From an uncultured Flavobacterium sp. (GTDB taxonomy: Bacteria > Bacteroidota > Bacteroidia > Flavobacteriales > Flavobacteriaceae), in assembly GCF_963422545.1 (NCBI RefSeq), contig NZ_OY730254.1, forward strand, positions 1-64,000: a stretch of DNA of 64,000 bases. Reading direction: 5' to 3'. Under the pieces are notes generated by a model, which did no database searches, had not been told where the DNA came from, and was given only the letters and a program-made list of their open reading frames with translations. Each line of letters starts with the position of its first letter. Position 1 is the first letter of the stretch. The position numbers and the translations under genes are program-made. Shown here piece after piece: positions 40,169-48,948 of this stretch.

Positions 40169-40201
40169 AAACCCGACAGGTTTTAAAAACCTGTCGGGTT
40201 T
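40169..40201. terminator. Palindrome, AAACCCGAC family, upstream of the AraC gene
   Basis: AAACCCGACAGGTTTT (40169-40184) and AAAACCTGTCGGGTTT (40186-40201) are exact inverted copies. On the minus strand it lies after the YjbR gene and can end its transcript. Confidence 0.75.
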
Positions 40202-40217
40202 GCTATTGCGTCTAATG

Positions 40218-40538
40218 TTACTTCTTTTTTGGTGCTACATTTTGATATGAAAGCGTCAAGGCGTCTTCAAACATTTCTGGTCTTACTTTTGAAAGTTCTA
40301 CTATTGTCCAACCTTGTTTTCCCCATTTATTAGGAACAGGGTAAAAAATCATTTCGCTTGAAGCGGAAAAAACAGATTGATCGATTTCATTTAATTTCAA
40401 AACTGCCTGATTATTCTTTTCATCAAAACTGGCGAATATTTTCTTGTTGATTCTAAAAGAGGTCTTCTCGAAATGTGGTTCTTCAGTTGCATTTTCATAC
40501 GCTAAAGCTAATTTTCTAAATGTTTCAATATTTATCAT
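40218..40538 (-). CDS. MmcQ/YjbR family DNA-binding-like protein
   Basis: A 106-residue protein with the YjbR fold. FRKLALAYENATEEPHFEKTSFR and KKIFASFDEKNNQAVLKL are typical, and the end contains WTIVELSKVRPEMFEDALTLSY. The role of the family is not settled; some members bind DNA. A degenerate palindrome follows its start region. Confidence 0.9.
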   Translation of the reverse strand: MINIETFRKLALAYENATEEPHFEKTSFRINKKIFASFDEKNNQAVLKLNEIDQSVFSASSEMIFYPVPNKWGKQGWTIVELSKVRPEMFEDALTLSYQNVAPKKK

Positions 40539-40554
40539 CGTGTATTGATTTAGT

Positions 40555-40584
40555 AAACCTGACAGGTTTTTGAAACCTGTTGAG
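40555..40584. repeat. Degenerate AAACCCGAC-family palindrome
   Basis: AAACCTGACAGGTTTTTGAA followed by ACCTGTTGAG is a partly decayed member of the family at 33396, 37115 and 40169. It lies after the NrtR-like gene on the minus strand. Confidence 0.65.
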
Positions 40585-40611
40585 TCTCTGTTGACTATAA
40601 CTAGCTATATT

Positions 40612-41367
40612 TTACCAACCTTGATTCAAACCATTTTTAAGGACTTCTTCGTATTTATCTTTATCAAAAGTATATAAATTTGGCGCTTTATGTGCTACGT
40701 TACTTTTCTTTTCGTCGAGTTTTGTCAGGATTCCGATGTTGGTTATTTTTCTAAGAAAATTTCTTCTGTCCAGTTTTTTATCTAAAATGGTTTCATACAG
40801 TTTCTGAAGTTCTGGAATTGTAAATTTTTCGGGTAATAAATTATAACCAATTGGCATTAAATTCAATTCGATTCTGAGCGTTTGTAAGGCTTTATCGAGA
40901 ATTTCTTTATGATCGAGAATAAGTTCAGGAACTTCTTTATGATCAATCCATTCTATCGTTTCTTCTTTATTTACAGATTTCGGAATCGTTTTAAGAAAAT
41001 CGACCAGAGCATAATAACCAATCGTTACAAAACGCTGCGTGAGCCATTTTCCTTTTTCTTCGTCGATTTTCAAATATTCTAAAACTTCTTTCCCAAAATG
41101 CAGATCGTTTCGTTTTATTTTTCCGAAGGTTGCAAATTGCCTCAAAAAGATTCCCTCTACTCCTGTTCTGCTGTTTAAAACCGTTACTGCTGCTGTATCT
41201 ATATCCTGATCAATTGGAATAAATCCGCCGGGTAAAGACCACTTTTGACTGCGCGGAACTTTAATCAATAAAACCTTAAGTTGATTGTCGTGAAAACCAA
41301 AAATCACACAATCTATTGAAAGTCCAGGTTGGTAATTTTCATTATTTTCTAAAATGTCTTTTAACAT
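40612..41367 (-). CDS. NrtR-like transcriptional regulator with degenerate Nudix domain
   Basis: A 251-residue protein. Residues 15-150 form a Nudix-like domain, WSLPGGFIPIDQDIDTAAVT, whose catalytic Nudix box (GX5EX7REUXEEXGU) is lost: the RE and EE positions are replaced. Residues 165-245 form a winged helix (FTIPELQKLYETILDKKLDR, NFLRKITNIGIL). This layout is that of NrtR-type regulators, which in Bacteroidota often control NAD or sugar genes. No obvious target gene is adjacent. Confidence 0.88.
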   Translation of the reverse strand: MLKDILENNENYQPGLSIDCVIFGFHDNQLKVLLIKVPRSQKWSLPGGFIPIDQDIDTAAVTVLNSRTGVEGIFLRQFATFGKIKRNDLHFGKEVLEYLKIDEEKGKWLTQRFVTIGYYALVDFLKTIPKSVNKEETIEWIDHKEVPELILDHKEILDKALQTLRIELNLMPIGYNLLPEKFTIPELQKLYETILDKKLDRRNFLRKITNIGILTKLDEKKSNVAHKAPNLYTFDKDKYEEVLKNGLNQGW

Positions 41368-41715
41368 CTACTTTTTATTAAATACAACTTTCCGGTTTTT
41401 ATTGGTACTGCAATTTAATTCATTTTTATAAAATCGAAACATTTTTTAGAAATTCAAATCAAATTATTGTTCTGAATCAGCCAAAACACAAGTGTTAAAA
41501 TCACAATTTTAACTTAAAAATAAAAAAACAAATTGAAAAAATAAGTACATTGCGTCATAATAACACATTAAGCTTTTAACTTGTTGTTTTTGCAACAAAA
41601 AGGCATAAAAAATAAGTACAGAAGAAATATATAATTGACCGTTTTAACCTGTAATTCTGTAACATAAGTTAAAATAATGCGTCTCTTTTATATAGAAAAT
41701 TAAACTGGTTTAAAT
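41368..41715. other. Intergenic region between nrtR-like gene and small ORF
   Basis: A 348-base AT-rich gap between divergent genes. I see no additional gene, strong hairpin or known RNA motif in it. Confidence 0.55.
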
Positions 41716-41973
41716 ATGAGCATTCCAAACCTAGAAAAACTGAACAAGAAGTTTATGAAACGAATCTATTCTTCTTTTGGATTAGTATCCAAAAATGATC
41801 TTCTGGAGGCTTCTATAAAATATAGTGAAGAACAAGAGAGAATTTTCAATCAAATGATTACTGAAACTGAAGCAAAGGATAAAAAAGCAAAACGAGAAGC
41901 TTTTGATAAGGCCTTGTATGCATCTTATAAAGGTATTGGCGCTATGGATTTTATAAATACCGTTTTAAAATAA
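41716..41973 (+). CDS. Small hypothetical protein
   Basis: An 85-residue, charged, mostly helical protein (LEKLNKKFMKRIYSSFG; YSEEQERIFNQMITETEAKD) with no signal peptide or membrane segment. I do not recognise it. The isolated position and helical composition make it a plausible expressed small protein. Confidence 0.55.
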   Translation: MSIPNLEKLNKKFMKRIYSSFGLVSKNDLLEASIKYSEEQERIFNQMITETEAKDKKAKREAFDKALYASYKGIGAMDFINTVLK

Positions 41974-42270
41974 TTCTGTTCTCCTTTTAATCTTCTGCAT
42001 TTTTTATCCCATTTTTTTTCTGTCAATTGTAATCTCTTCTGATTAATTATTGATATTTCTACTTGTTTTACCCTTTACATCTTTCTCAATTCTTTCAGAA
42101 TTTCATTAAATTATCTAAGATTAAACTTCTATATAATCAGATAATAAAATCTTTATTGTAAGAAAACCAAACTTATCTCAATAATCAATCTGCCATTATT
42201 AGATCTTGGCAAAATTCTATATTTTTGTTATATACGAAAGATTTTACCTACTTCAATTAAAAGCCTTACT
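41974..42270. other. Intergenic region before the transglutaminase-fold gene
   Basis: 297 bases, T-rich at the left. It contains a likely -7 element TATTTTTG (42220-42227) for the next gene and nothing else that I recognise. Confidence 0.5.
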
Positions 42271-44292
42271 ATGGAACAAACTCTTCAATCAGAAATTTAT
42301 AAAATTCAAAAGCCTGAACATTGGGCTAGCAATATCAGCGATTCGCAACTTATTGAATATATCAAAGAATCTGAATTCTCTCAAAAACAAGCAGACGAGG
42401 GACGTGACTATTGCTATTTTTTAGATAAAATATATTACACAAGCGATAATGAAAATAGCGAATATGCTTGTTTAGCCTATACGTTAAATGAGCCTGCAAA
42501 TTTAGAGCGGGCATCTGTAGTAGATGTTGTTCTGGAAGAAAATGAAACGTATGTTATACACAGAATAAGTGTTTTGAGGGATGGTGTTCTGGTTGATAAA
42601 ATTCCGGACACTAAGGTTAAAATACTTGATAGCGAAAACCAAAGTGGCGGAGGCGTTTTAAGCAGTAATAAAAAAGTCAATATCACTATAAAAGATCTTC
42701 GCCTTTATGACATTTTGATTATGGAGGATTCCAGAATTAAAATTTTTACTGATCGTGATTTTTTACGCAAAGAGTTCTCTAAATATGTTTGGGTAGGTCC
42801 TGACAGTTATTGGGCTTACGGAAAGTATAAGTTTACTTTTAAAAATGATCGTGAAAGAACAATTGCTTATAAAAAGACTTTTTTTAGGGATGAAAACGGG
42901 AATGTTCTTGAACCTGAAGTTAACTATTTGAAAAAAGGTGAGGAATACGTAATCGATGAGGAGAACTACATCAATTTTGTCGATTCAAATCGAGAAGTTT
43001 CTTCTTACATTGATTTTGCAACGGATGCGAACTGGAAGGAGTTATCAAATTATATCGCTCCAATTTATGATGCTATTTTTGAGAAGTCTCCGCTAAAGGA
43101 ATTTGCGCCGGATTTAGTCGAAAAGCTTGACAAAATCGATAACAAAGATGAGCAGCTGCAATTTGCAATAGAATATGTGCAAAACCACATTAATTATATT
43201 TACAATGCAGATGAAATGAACGGTCACAAACCTCAGGAACCGTCTATTACTTATGAAAACAAGCAGGGTGACTGTAAAGCAAAATCTGTTTTATTGAAAG
43301 TGATTTTAGATTATATTGGTGTTGATTCTTCAATTGTTTTGGTCAATTTTAATACTGACTTCTACATGAAATATTATTTGCCGTCGTTACTGACTTTTAA
43401 TCACGTAATTGTTAAGATTAATTACAAAGATGAAAGTTATTTTACGGATGTAACTCTTCGCGATGAATTTGGATTAATTGAAAATCGCGGCTTTATTTTC
43501 TTTATGCATTATCTGGAGATTAAACCAAATTTGGAGTTACAAATTAAACCTCCACATCGTTTTTCTTATTATGCTGTTGATGAAAAATCAGAACTTACTG
43601 TAGAGAACAATATTGGTAAGCTAAATTTAACGACTAAATACAAAGGAAATCGCGCAAATTATATGCGTAAATATTTCAAGAAAACGAATAAAAGGGAAAT
43701 CATAGACAGTTGGAATAATTTCTTCTTTCATACGCTAAACTATGTTAACGACAGAAACGGAACTGATCTTAGAAATATTTTTAAAGATGCTGTAATTGAG
43801 ATCGCAAGTGATGATAAAAAGCTAAATGAATTTATAGTTGAGTACAAAACAACAATTGAAAATCCATATTATACAGATGGTAAAAACAATCGTTTTTTAA
43901 TGTATTTTGATGGGAATATTGTCAAAAATACTGCTAGAGATTTTATGCATAAGGACATCACTTTCTGGCATAATTTTGACAGCGAACGATTTGAAATTAA
44001 ACTTTTGACGGATCAAAAAATAGATATTACAGAAAAGTTTACGATACAGGAAAGCACTATCAACAATCCGTATTTTGATTATACCAGCCGTAAAAAAATC
44101 ACCAAAAACGGAGGAACTATCAATATTGATTTTAAACCATTGATTAACTTAGAAATTCCTGAGAAAGATTTTGAAGATTTCAGGACCGCACACCACGAAG
44201 TTGCAGATAGCAATTTTGGAATTGGTGTCGATATTATTGAAGAGGGAATTTTGAATAAAATAAAATTCAATTTCAAAAAACACTTTAATTAA
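42271..44292 (+). CDS. Transglutaminase-fold (DUF3857-like) protein without signal peptide
   Basis: A 673-residue protein. A transglutaminase-like core is visible with C335 (QGDCKAKSVLLK), H378 (FNHVIVKI) and D393 (YFTDVTLRD), a plausible Cys-His-Asp triad. The N- and C-terminal parts are beta-rich and not assigned. Related Bacteroidota proteins are usually exported, but this one starts MEQTLQSEIYKIQKPEHW with no signal peptide, so it appears cytosolic. Function unknown. It ends at a strong terminator. Confidence 0.75.
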   Translation: MEQTLQSEIYKIQKPEHWASNISDSQLIEYIKESEFSQKQADEGRDYCYFLDKIYYTSDNENSEYACLAYTLNEPANLERASVVDVVLEENETYVIHRISVLRDGVLVDKIPDTKVKILDSENQSGGGVLSSNKKVNITIKDLRLYDILIMEDSRIKIFTDRDFLRKEFSKYVWVGPDSYWAYGKYKFTFKNDRERTIAYKKTFFRDENGNVLEPEVNYLKKGEEYVIDEENYINFVDSNREVSSYIDFATDANWKELSNYIAPIYDAIFEKSPLKEFAPDLVEKLDKIDNKDEQLQFAIEYVQNHINYIYNADEMNGHKPQEPSITYENKQGDCKAKSVLLKVILDYIGVDSSIVLVNFNTDFYMKYYLPSLLTFNHVIVKINYKDESYFTDVTLRDEFGLIENRGFIFFMHYLEIKPNLELQIKPPHRFSYYAVDEKSELTVENNIGKLNLTTKYKGNRANYMRKYFKKTNKREIIDSWNNFFFHTLNYVNDRNGTDLRNIFKDAVIEIASDDKKLNEFIVEYKTTIENPYYTDGKNNRFLMYFDGNIVKNTARDFMHKDITFWHNFDSERFEIKLLTDQKIDITEKFTIQESTINNPYFDYTSRKKITKNGGTINIDFKPLINLEIPEKDFEDFRTAHHEVADSNFGIGVDIIEEGILNKIKFNFKKHFN

Positions 44293-44309
44293 AAATGACA
44301 TTTTAGTAT

Positions 44310-44341
44310 AAAAAAGCGGAGTTGTAAAACTCCGCTTTTTT
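44310..44341. terminator. Bidirectional intrinsic terminator between the transglutaminase-fold gene and the PUL
   Basis: AAAAAAGCGGAGTT (44310-44323) and AACTCCGCTTTTTT (44328-44341) form a perfect 14-bp stem with a GTAA loop. It ends the polysaccharide locus on the minus strand and the convergent gene on the plus strand. Confidence 0.93.
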
Positions 44342-44370
44342 ACTTAATTACAGTTTTGGAGATTGTAATT

Positions 44371-46596
44371 TTAAAGTAATTCAAAATTTGATCTTAATTT
44401 AATATCTGCTGACGAAGCTCCGATCATTACTTCGAAATCTCCCGGCTCCGCTGTCCATTCTAATTTATTATTGTAGAAAGAAAGTTTCTCTTTCTCAATT
44501 GTAAATTCTATAGTTTTAGATTCTCCTGCATTTAATTTTACTTTTTGAAAATCTCTTAATTCTAAAACCGGTCTTACTACAGATCCAAATTTATCTTTCA
44601 AATACAATTGCACTACTTCTTCTCCTGCAACTTTTCCAGCGTTTGATAATTGAAACGAAACTTTAATTGTTTCATTGCTTTTTATTTTAGTCGAAGACAA
44701 TTTCAAATCAGAATAATTGAATTGTGTATAACTTAATCCATACCCAAAAGGAAATTTAGGTGAGTTTTTTAAATCAATATAAGCTGAAACATAATTGGTT
44801 TGATTTTCATCTTTTGCTGGTCTTCCTGTACTGAAATGGTTGTAATAAATAGGCACTTGCCCTACTTCTCTCGGGAATGTCATTGGCAATTTTCCTGACG
44901 GATTGTAATCTCCAAATAAAACATTTGCTATTGCATTTCCTGCCTCAGTTCCTAACCACCAAGTGTAAACAATTGCCGGAACATTATCTGCTGTCCAGTT
45001 AAAAATTAATGGTCTTCCTGCATTTACCAGCACTACAACCGGTTTTCCTGTTGCCTGAATTGCTTTTACTAAATCTTCCTGAACGCCCGGTAAATGAAGA
45101 TCGCTTCGGCTTTTTGCCTCACCGCTCATATCGCGTCTTTCGCCAATACTCAAAATAACAACGTCTGCTTGTTGAGCTGTTGCAACTGCTTCAGCAAATC
45201 CGTCTTTGTTATCTCCGTCAACTTCACAACCTTTTGCATAAAGCAATTTGGTGTTTTTGCCTACTTTATTTTGTAAACCGTCCCATTGTGAAACTACCCA
45301 TTTATCATAATTTACATCCGGTAATTCTACTGACCAAAATCCCATATTGGCTTTGTATTCTTTTACCATTGGACCAATAAATGCAATTGTTTTTACACTT
45401 TTAGAGATTGGTAATGTTTGGTTGTCATTCTTTAATAAAACAATACTTTTTTGAGCCACTTCAAGTGCTGCTTTTCTATTCTCAGGATTACTTAAAGCTT
45501 TTTCAGCCCTTTTTTCATCTGAATATCTGTACGGATCGTCAAATAAACCCAGTTCGAATTTCTTGCGAAGAATACGTTTTACAGCATCATCAATTAAGTC
45601 GATAGAAACTTTGCCTTCTTTTACTAATTCGGCTAAATTATAACGGTAAGCATTACTTTCCATATCCATATCACTTCCGGCTGTAATTGCAGAAAGTGCG
45701 GCAGCTTTAAGGTCTTTTGAATATCCGTGTGCTACCATTTCTCCAATAGAACCCCAATCAGAAACTACAAATCCCTGAAAGTTCCATTTTCCTTTTAAAA
45801 TATCACGTTGCAAGTGCACATTTGCTGTTGCAGGAATTCCGTTTAAATCATTAAATGAATTCATAAAAGTTGCAGCACCAGCATCAAGAGCTGCTTTAAA
45901 AGGCGGCAAATAGGTTTCAAGCAACATACGCTCGCTCATGTCTACTGAGTTGTAATCTCTTCCTCCCACTCCTGCGCCATAAGCTGCAAAGTGTTTTACG
46001 CACGCCATAACAGAGTTTAAATCGCCTAATTTATTTCCCTGAAAACCTTTTACTCTAGCATAAGCAATTTTAGAACCTAAGTAAGTATCTTCTCCCGCTC
46101 CTTCCATTACTCTTCCCCAACGTGGATCGCGGCCAATATCAACCATCGGTGCAAATGTCCAGTGGATTCCGCTTGCAGACGCTTCTGTAGCCGCAACTCT
46201 CGCTGCTAATTCAATCGCTTGTAAATCCCAGCTTGCTGCTTCGGCTAACGGAATTGGGAAGGTTGTTTTATAGCCATGAATTACATCCTGACCAAATAAC
46301 AACGGAATTTTTAAGCGTGATTGCATTGCTAATTCCTGATATTGTCTGGTGTATTTTGTTCCGATAATATTAAGCATCGAACCTACTAAACCTGCTTTTA
46401 TTTCGGCTTGTTTGTTTGGGTTTATGGTGATTGGCCCTGTTGCAGAATTATCGCCTGTGTATTGAGTAAGCTGACCTATTTTTTCTTCAATAGTCATTTT
46501 TTTCAATAAAGCATTTACTTTCTGATCGATTGTTTCTTGTTGAGCGACCGCAAAAAAGGACACCATCAACAAGGTAAATGTGGTTAATTTTTTCAT
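44371..46596 (-). CDS. bglX: GH3 beta-glucosidase
   Basis: The start at 46596 (MKKLTTFTLLMVSFFAVAQQ) gives a 741-residue protein with a signal peptide; an ATG seven codons upstream overlaps the preceding gene. It has an N-terminal barrel with the nucleophile Asp (GFVVSDWGS, about D280), KHFAAYG, the second GH3 domain and a C-terminal fibronectin-III-like domain. It probably acts in the periplasm on imported gluco-oligosaccharides. Last gene of the PUL transcript, closed by the terminator at 44310-44341. Confidence 0.94.
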   Translation of the reverse strand: MKKLTTFTLLMVSFFAVAQQETIDQKVNALLKKMTIEEKIGQLTQYTGDNSATGPITINPNKQAEIKAGLVGSMLNIIGTKYTRQYQELAMQSRLKIPLLFGQDVIHGYKTTFPIPLAEAASWDLQAIELAARVAATEASASGIHWTFAPMVDIGRDPRWGRVMEGAGEDTYLGSKIAYARVKGFQGNKLGDLNSVMACVKHFAAYGAGVGGRDYNSVDMSERMLLETYLPPFKAALDAGAATFMNSFNDLNGIPATANVHLQRDILKGKWNFQGFVVSDWGSIGEMVAHGYSKDLKAAALSAITAGSDMDMESNAYRYNLAELVKEGKVSIDLIDDAVKRILRKKFELGLFDDPYRYSDEKRAEKALSNPENRKAALEVAQKSIVLLKNDNQTLPISKSVKTIAFIGPMVKEYKANMGFWSVELPDVNYDKWVVSQWDGLQNKVGKNTKLLYAKGCEVDGDNKDGFAEAVATAQQADVVILSIGERRDMSGEAKSRSDLHLPGVQEDLVKAIQATGKPVVVLVNAGRPLIFNWTADNVPAIVYTWWLGTEAGNAIANVLFGDYNPSGKLPMTFPREVGQVPIYYNHFSTGRPAKDENQTNYVSAYIDLKNSPKFPFGYGLSYTQFNYSDLKLSSTKIKSNETIKVSFQLSNAGKVAGEEVVQLYLKDKFGSVVRPVLELRDFQKVKLNAGESKTIEFTIEKEKLSFYNNKLEWTAEPGDFEVMIGASSADIKLRSNFELL

Positions 46597-46610
46597 GAAT
46601 TTAATTTTAG

Positions 46611-48035
46611 TTACCAAACGTAAGTTGCAACTGCTCCAGCATTTAGAGTAGTTGAAATTTGTTTTTGATTGTATTTGATGTTGAATGATTCGGCTGAGGT
46701 TCCGTCATTTTCTACAATTAGAACAATTTGTCCTGAAGGAGTTTTAAACGCAACATTGTATAAATTACTACTAATATTACTCCCGATTCTAACTGATCCT
46801 TCGGGAACAAATTTTGAAGCGTGACCAATGATGTAATAACCTACTTCTCTTTTGATATTCTGAGCCTGATCAATCATTAATGCGCCTTTACAAGTAGAAC
46901 ATCCACCTGGCGTAAACGGTTTGTAGTATTCATCATTTGCCAATCCCCAGGAAAGTGCATTTACACTCCAGTTGCGCATCGAACCAATTACGACATTTTT
47001 TACGCTCCATTTTAAATCAGATTCAAAACTGCTTCCTGATCCTGTGTATTGTTCTGTAAAATACAAATCTTTGTTTGGGTATGCATTATGAACCGTAGAC
47101 AAAGCGCTGATATCTCCTTCGTATAAATGAAACGCTGAACCTGCTACAAATGGCAACGCTTTTGGATCATTTAATATCGTTAAAGGATATTCGGGTTTGT
47201 TACAATTGTGATCGTAAACTACGATTTTGGTTTTTATTTTTGCTTTCGCAAAAGCGGGACCTAAATTGGTTTTAATAAAATCGGCCTGTTGCAAAGCTGT
47301 CATATACATACTCGGATTATTTCCGGGATGTAAGGGTTCATTTTGGGGTGTTATAGCGTCAATTACAATTCCCTGAGCTTTCATTGCCTGAATGTATTTT
47401 ACAAAATACTCAGCATAAACCTGATAATATTGTGGTTGTAAACTTCCGCCTTTTGAGCTTCCGTTGTCTTTCATCCAAACTGGAGGTGACCAAGGAGAAC
47501 CCATAATTTTTATTTTTGGATTTATTGCTAAAATCTCTTTTAACAAAGGCACAACGTCATTCAAATCGGGACCAAGATTAAAGTGTTCCAATTTTAAATC
47601 AGTTTGCCCTTCCGGCATATCATCATACGAAAAAACTTTTTCATTCAAATCAGAAGCACCGATACTAATTCGCAAATAACTCAAACCAATTGCATCATTT
47701 TTTCTGGAAAACAATTCCTGAAGCAATGCTTCTTTCTTTGCTTTATCCAGTTTCATAATTGCCTGAGCACTTCCTCCCGTTAAGGAAAACCCAAAACCTT
47801 CAATAGTTTGAAATTTTTGAGAAGCGTCTACTAAAATAGTTTGATTAGAATTCATTTCTGAATTAAAAATCAAATCATTTTGCCTTTGCAATTTTGATGA
47901 TTCATCGGTTGTCGTAATCCAGGATTCTGCTTTACCGGAAGTGGCAACTGTTTTTTTTGAAGTTCCGCATTTTATTTGAACTGCAATAAGTGGCAGTAAA
48001 AGTAAAATTTGAAGTTTTTTGTTGATGTTTTTCAT
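46611..48035 (-). CDS. GH30 family beta-glucanase lipoprotein (GH30_3-like)
   Basis: A 474-residue surface lipoprotein (lipidated C23 in IAVQIKCG). The acid/base is E233 (TPQNEPLHPGN) and the nucleophile E328 (LYFTEQYTG). FGFSLTGGSAQAIM starts the barrel. It resembles endo-beta-1,6-glucanases of gut Bacteroides PULs, so beta-1,6-glucan is the likely substrate. A close paralogue lies at 51878-53350. Two bases separate it from the EEP-fold gene. Confidence 0.88.
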   Translation of the reverse strand: MKNINKKLQILLLLPLIAVQIKCGTSKKTVATSGKAESWITTTDESSKLQRQNDLIFNSEMNSNQTILVDASQKFQTIEGFGFSLTGGSAQAIMKLDKAKKEALLQELFSRKNDAIGLSYLRISIGASDLNEKVFSYDDMPEGQTDLKLEHFNLGPDLNDVVPLLKEILAINPKIKIMGSPWSPPVWMKDNGSSKGGSLQPQYYQVYAEYFVKYIQAMKAQGIVIDAITPQNEPLHPGNNPSMYMTALQQADFIKTNLGPAFAKAKIKTKIVVYDHNCNKPEYPLTILNDPKALPFVAGSAFHLYEGDISALSTVHNAYPNKDLYFTEQYTGSGSSFESDLKWSVKNVVIGSMRNWSVNALSWGLANDEYYKPFTPGGCSTCKGALMIDQAQNIKREVGYYIIGHASKFVPEGSVRIGSNISSNLYNVAFKTPSGQIVLIVENDGTSAESFNIKYNQKQISTTLNAGAVATYVW

Positions 48036-48036
48036 T

Positions 48037-48876
48037 TTAATCTATTTCTATTAAAACAGGTAAATGATCTGAAGGATATCTTAAATCCTTGGAATCACTT
48101 AGTACTGCGTGTTTTTTAATTTTTAATCCGCTATTTTTAGAAATAAAAATATAATCTATTAATAACGTTACTGGCTTATTGTGCTCAAAATCATTGAATG
48201 TTCCTGATGGTCCAAAAGGTTTTTCGATTGAAACATCTCTGGTGTCATCCATTACTTTTCTAACTTCTGCAATTTGTTTTGTGTCTGGTTCTGAGTTAAA
48301 ATCTCCCATCAAAAAGGCTGGATACTTTTTAGTATTTAAAGCTGCCATTCTCGAAAGAATCAGTTGTACGCCTTTAACTCTTGCTTCGTTACCAATATGG
48401 TCGAGATGCACATTAAAAACCCAAAACGATTTTTTAGTTTTTAAATCCTTAAAAAGAGCATACGTACAAACTCTGTTACAAGCGGCATCCCAACCTTTTG
48501 AAACTACATCTGGTGTTTCTGACAGCCAAAATGTATTCATTTCCTGTACCTGAAAATGATCTTTTTTGTAATAAATCGTACAAGCTTCACCTGTTCCTCC
48601 TTCTTCTCTGCCAATTCCATACTTGTTGTAATTAGGCAAAGCCGAAGCTATATAAGTAACTTGACTTGGTGTTGCTTCCTGAACTCCAAAAATATCCGGA
48701 CTATAAAATTGTATTTGAGAAGTAAAATACTCTTTTCGGTTTGACCATGCATTTTCTCCGTCAGATGCAACATCCAGACGAATATTATAGGTCATCATTT
48801 TTAAGTTTTGACCATAAAACGAACTGCTAACCAAAAGCAGCATTACTACTAAAACAATTGTATTTATCTTTTTCAT
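48037..48876 (-). CDS. Endonuclease/exonuclease/phosphatase-fold protein, exported
   Basis: A 279-residue protein with a signal peptide (VVMLLLVSSSFYGQ). MTYNIRLD, the DHIGNEARVKG region, MGDFNSEPD and SDHLPVLIEID are the catalytic motifs of the EEP phosphodiesterase/phosphatase fold. It is embedded between GH30 and GH16 genes of the PUL. A role in polysaccharide use is not known; it could remove phosphate groups from glycans. Substrate open. Confidence 0.88.
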   Translation of the reverse strand: MKKINTIVLVVMLLLVSSSFYGQNLKMMTYNIRLDVASDGENAWSNRKEYFTSQIQFYSPDIFGVQEATPSQVTYIASALPNYNKYGIGREEGGTGEACTIYYKKDHFQVQEMNTFWLSETPDVVSKGWDAACNRVCTYALFKDLKTKKSFWVFNVHLDHIGNEARVKGVQLILSRMAALNTKKYPAFLMGDFNSEPDTKQIAEVRKVMDDTRDVSIEKPFGPSGTFNDFEHNKPVTLLIDYIFISKNSGLKIKKHAVLSDSKDLRYPSDHLPVLIEID

Positions 48877-48948
48877 GTTAAAAAATTTTATTCTGGTAAA
48901 GCTAGTGTTTCAAAGCCTCTACTGAAAAAAATCAATTTAAAACTTATG

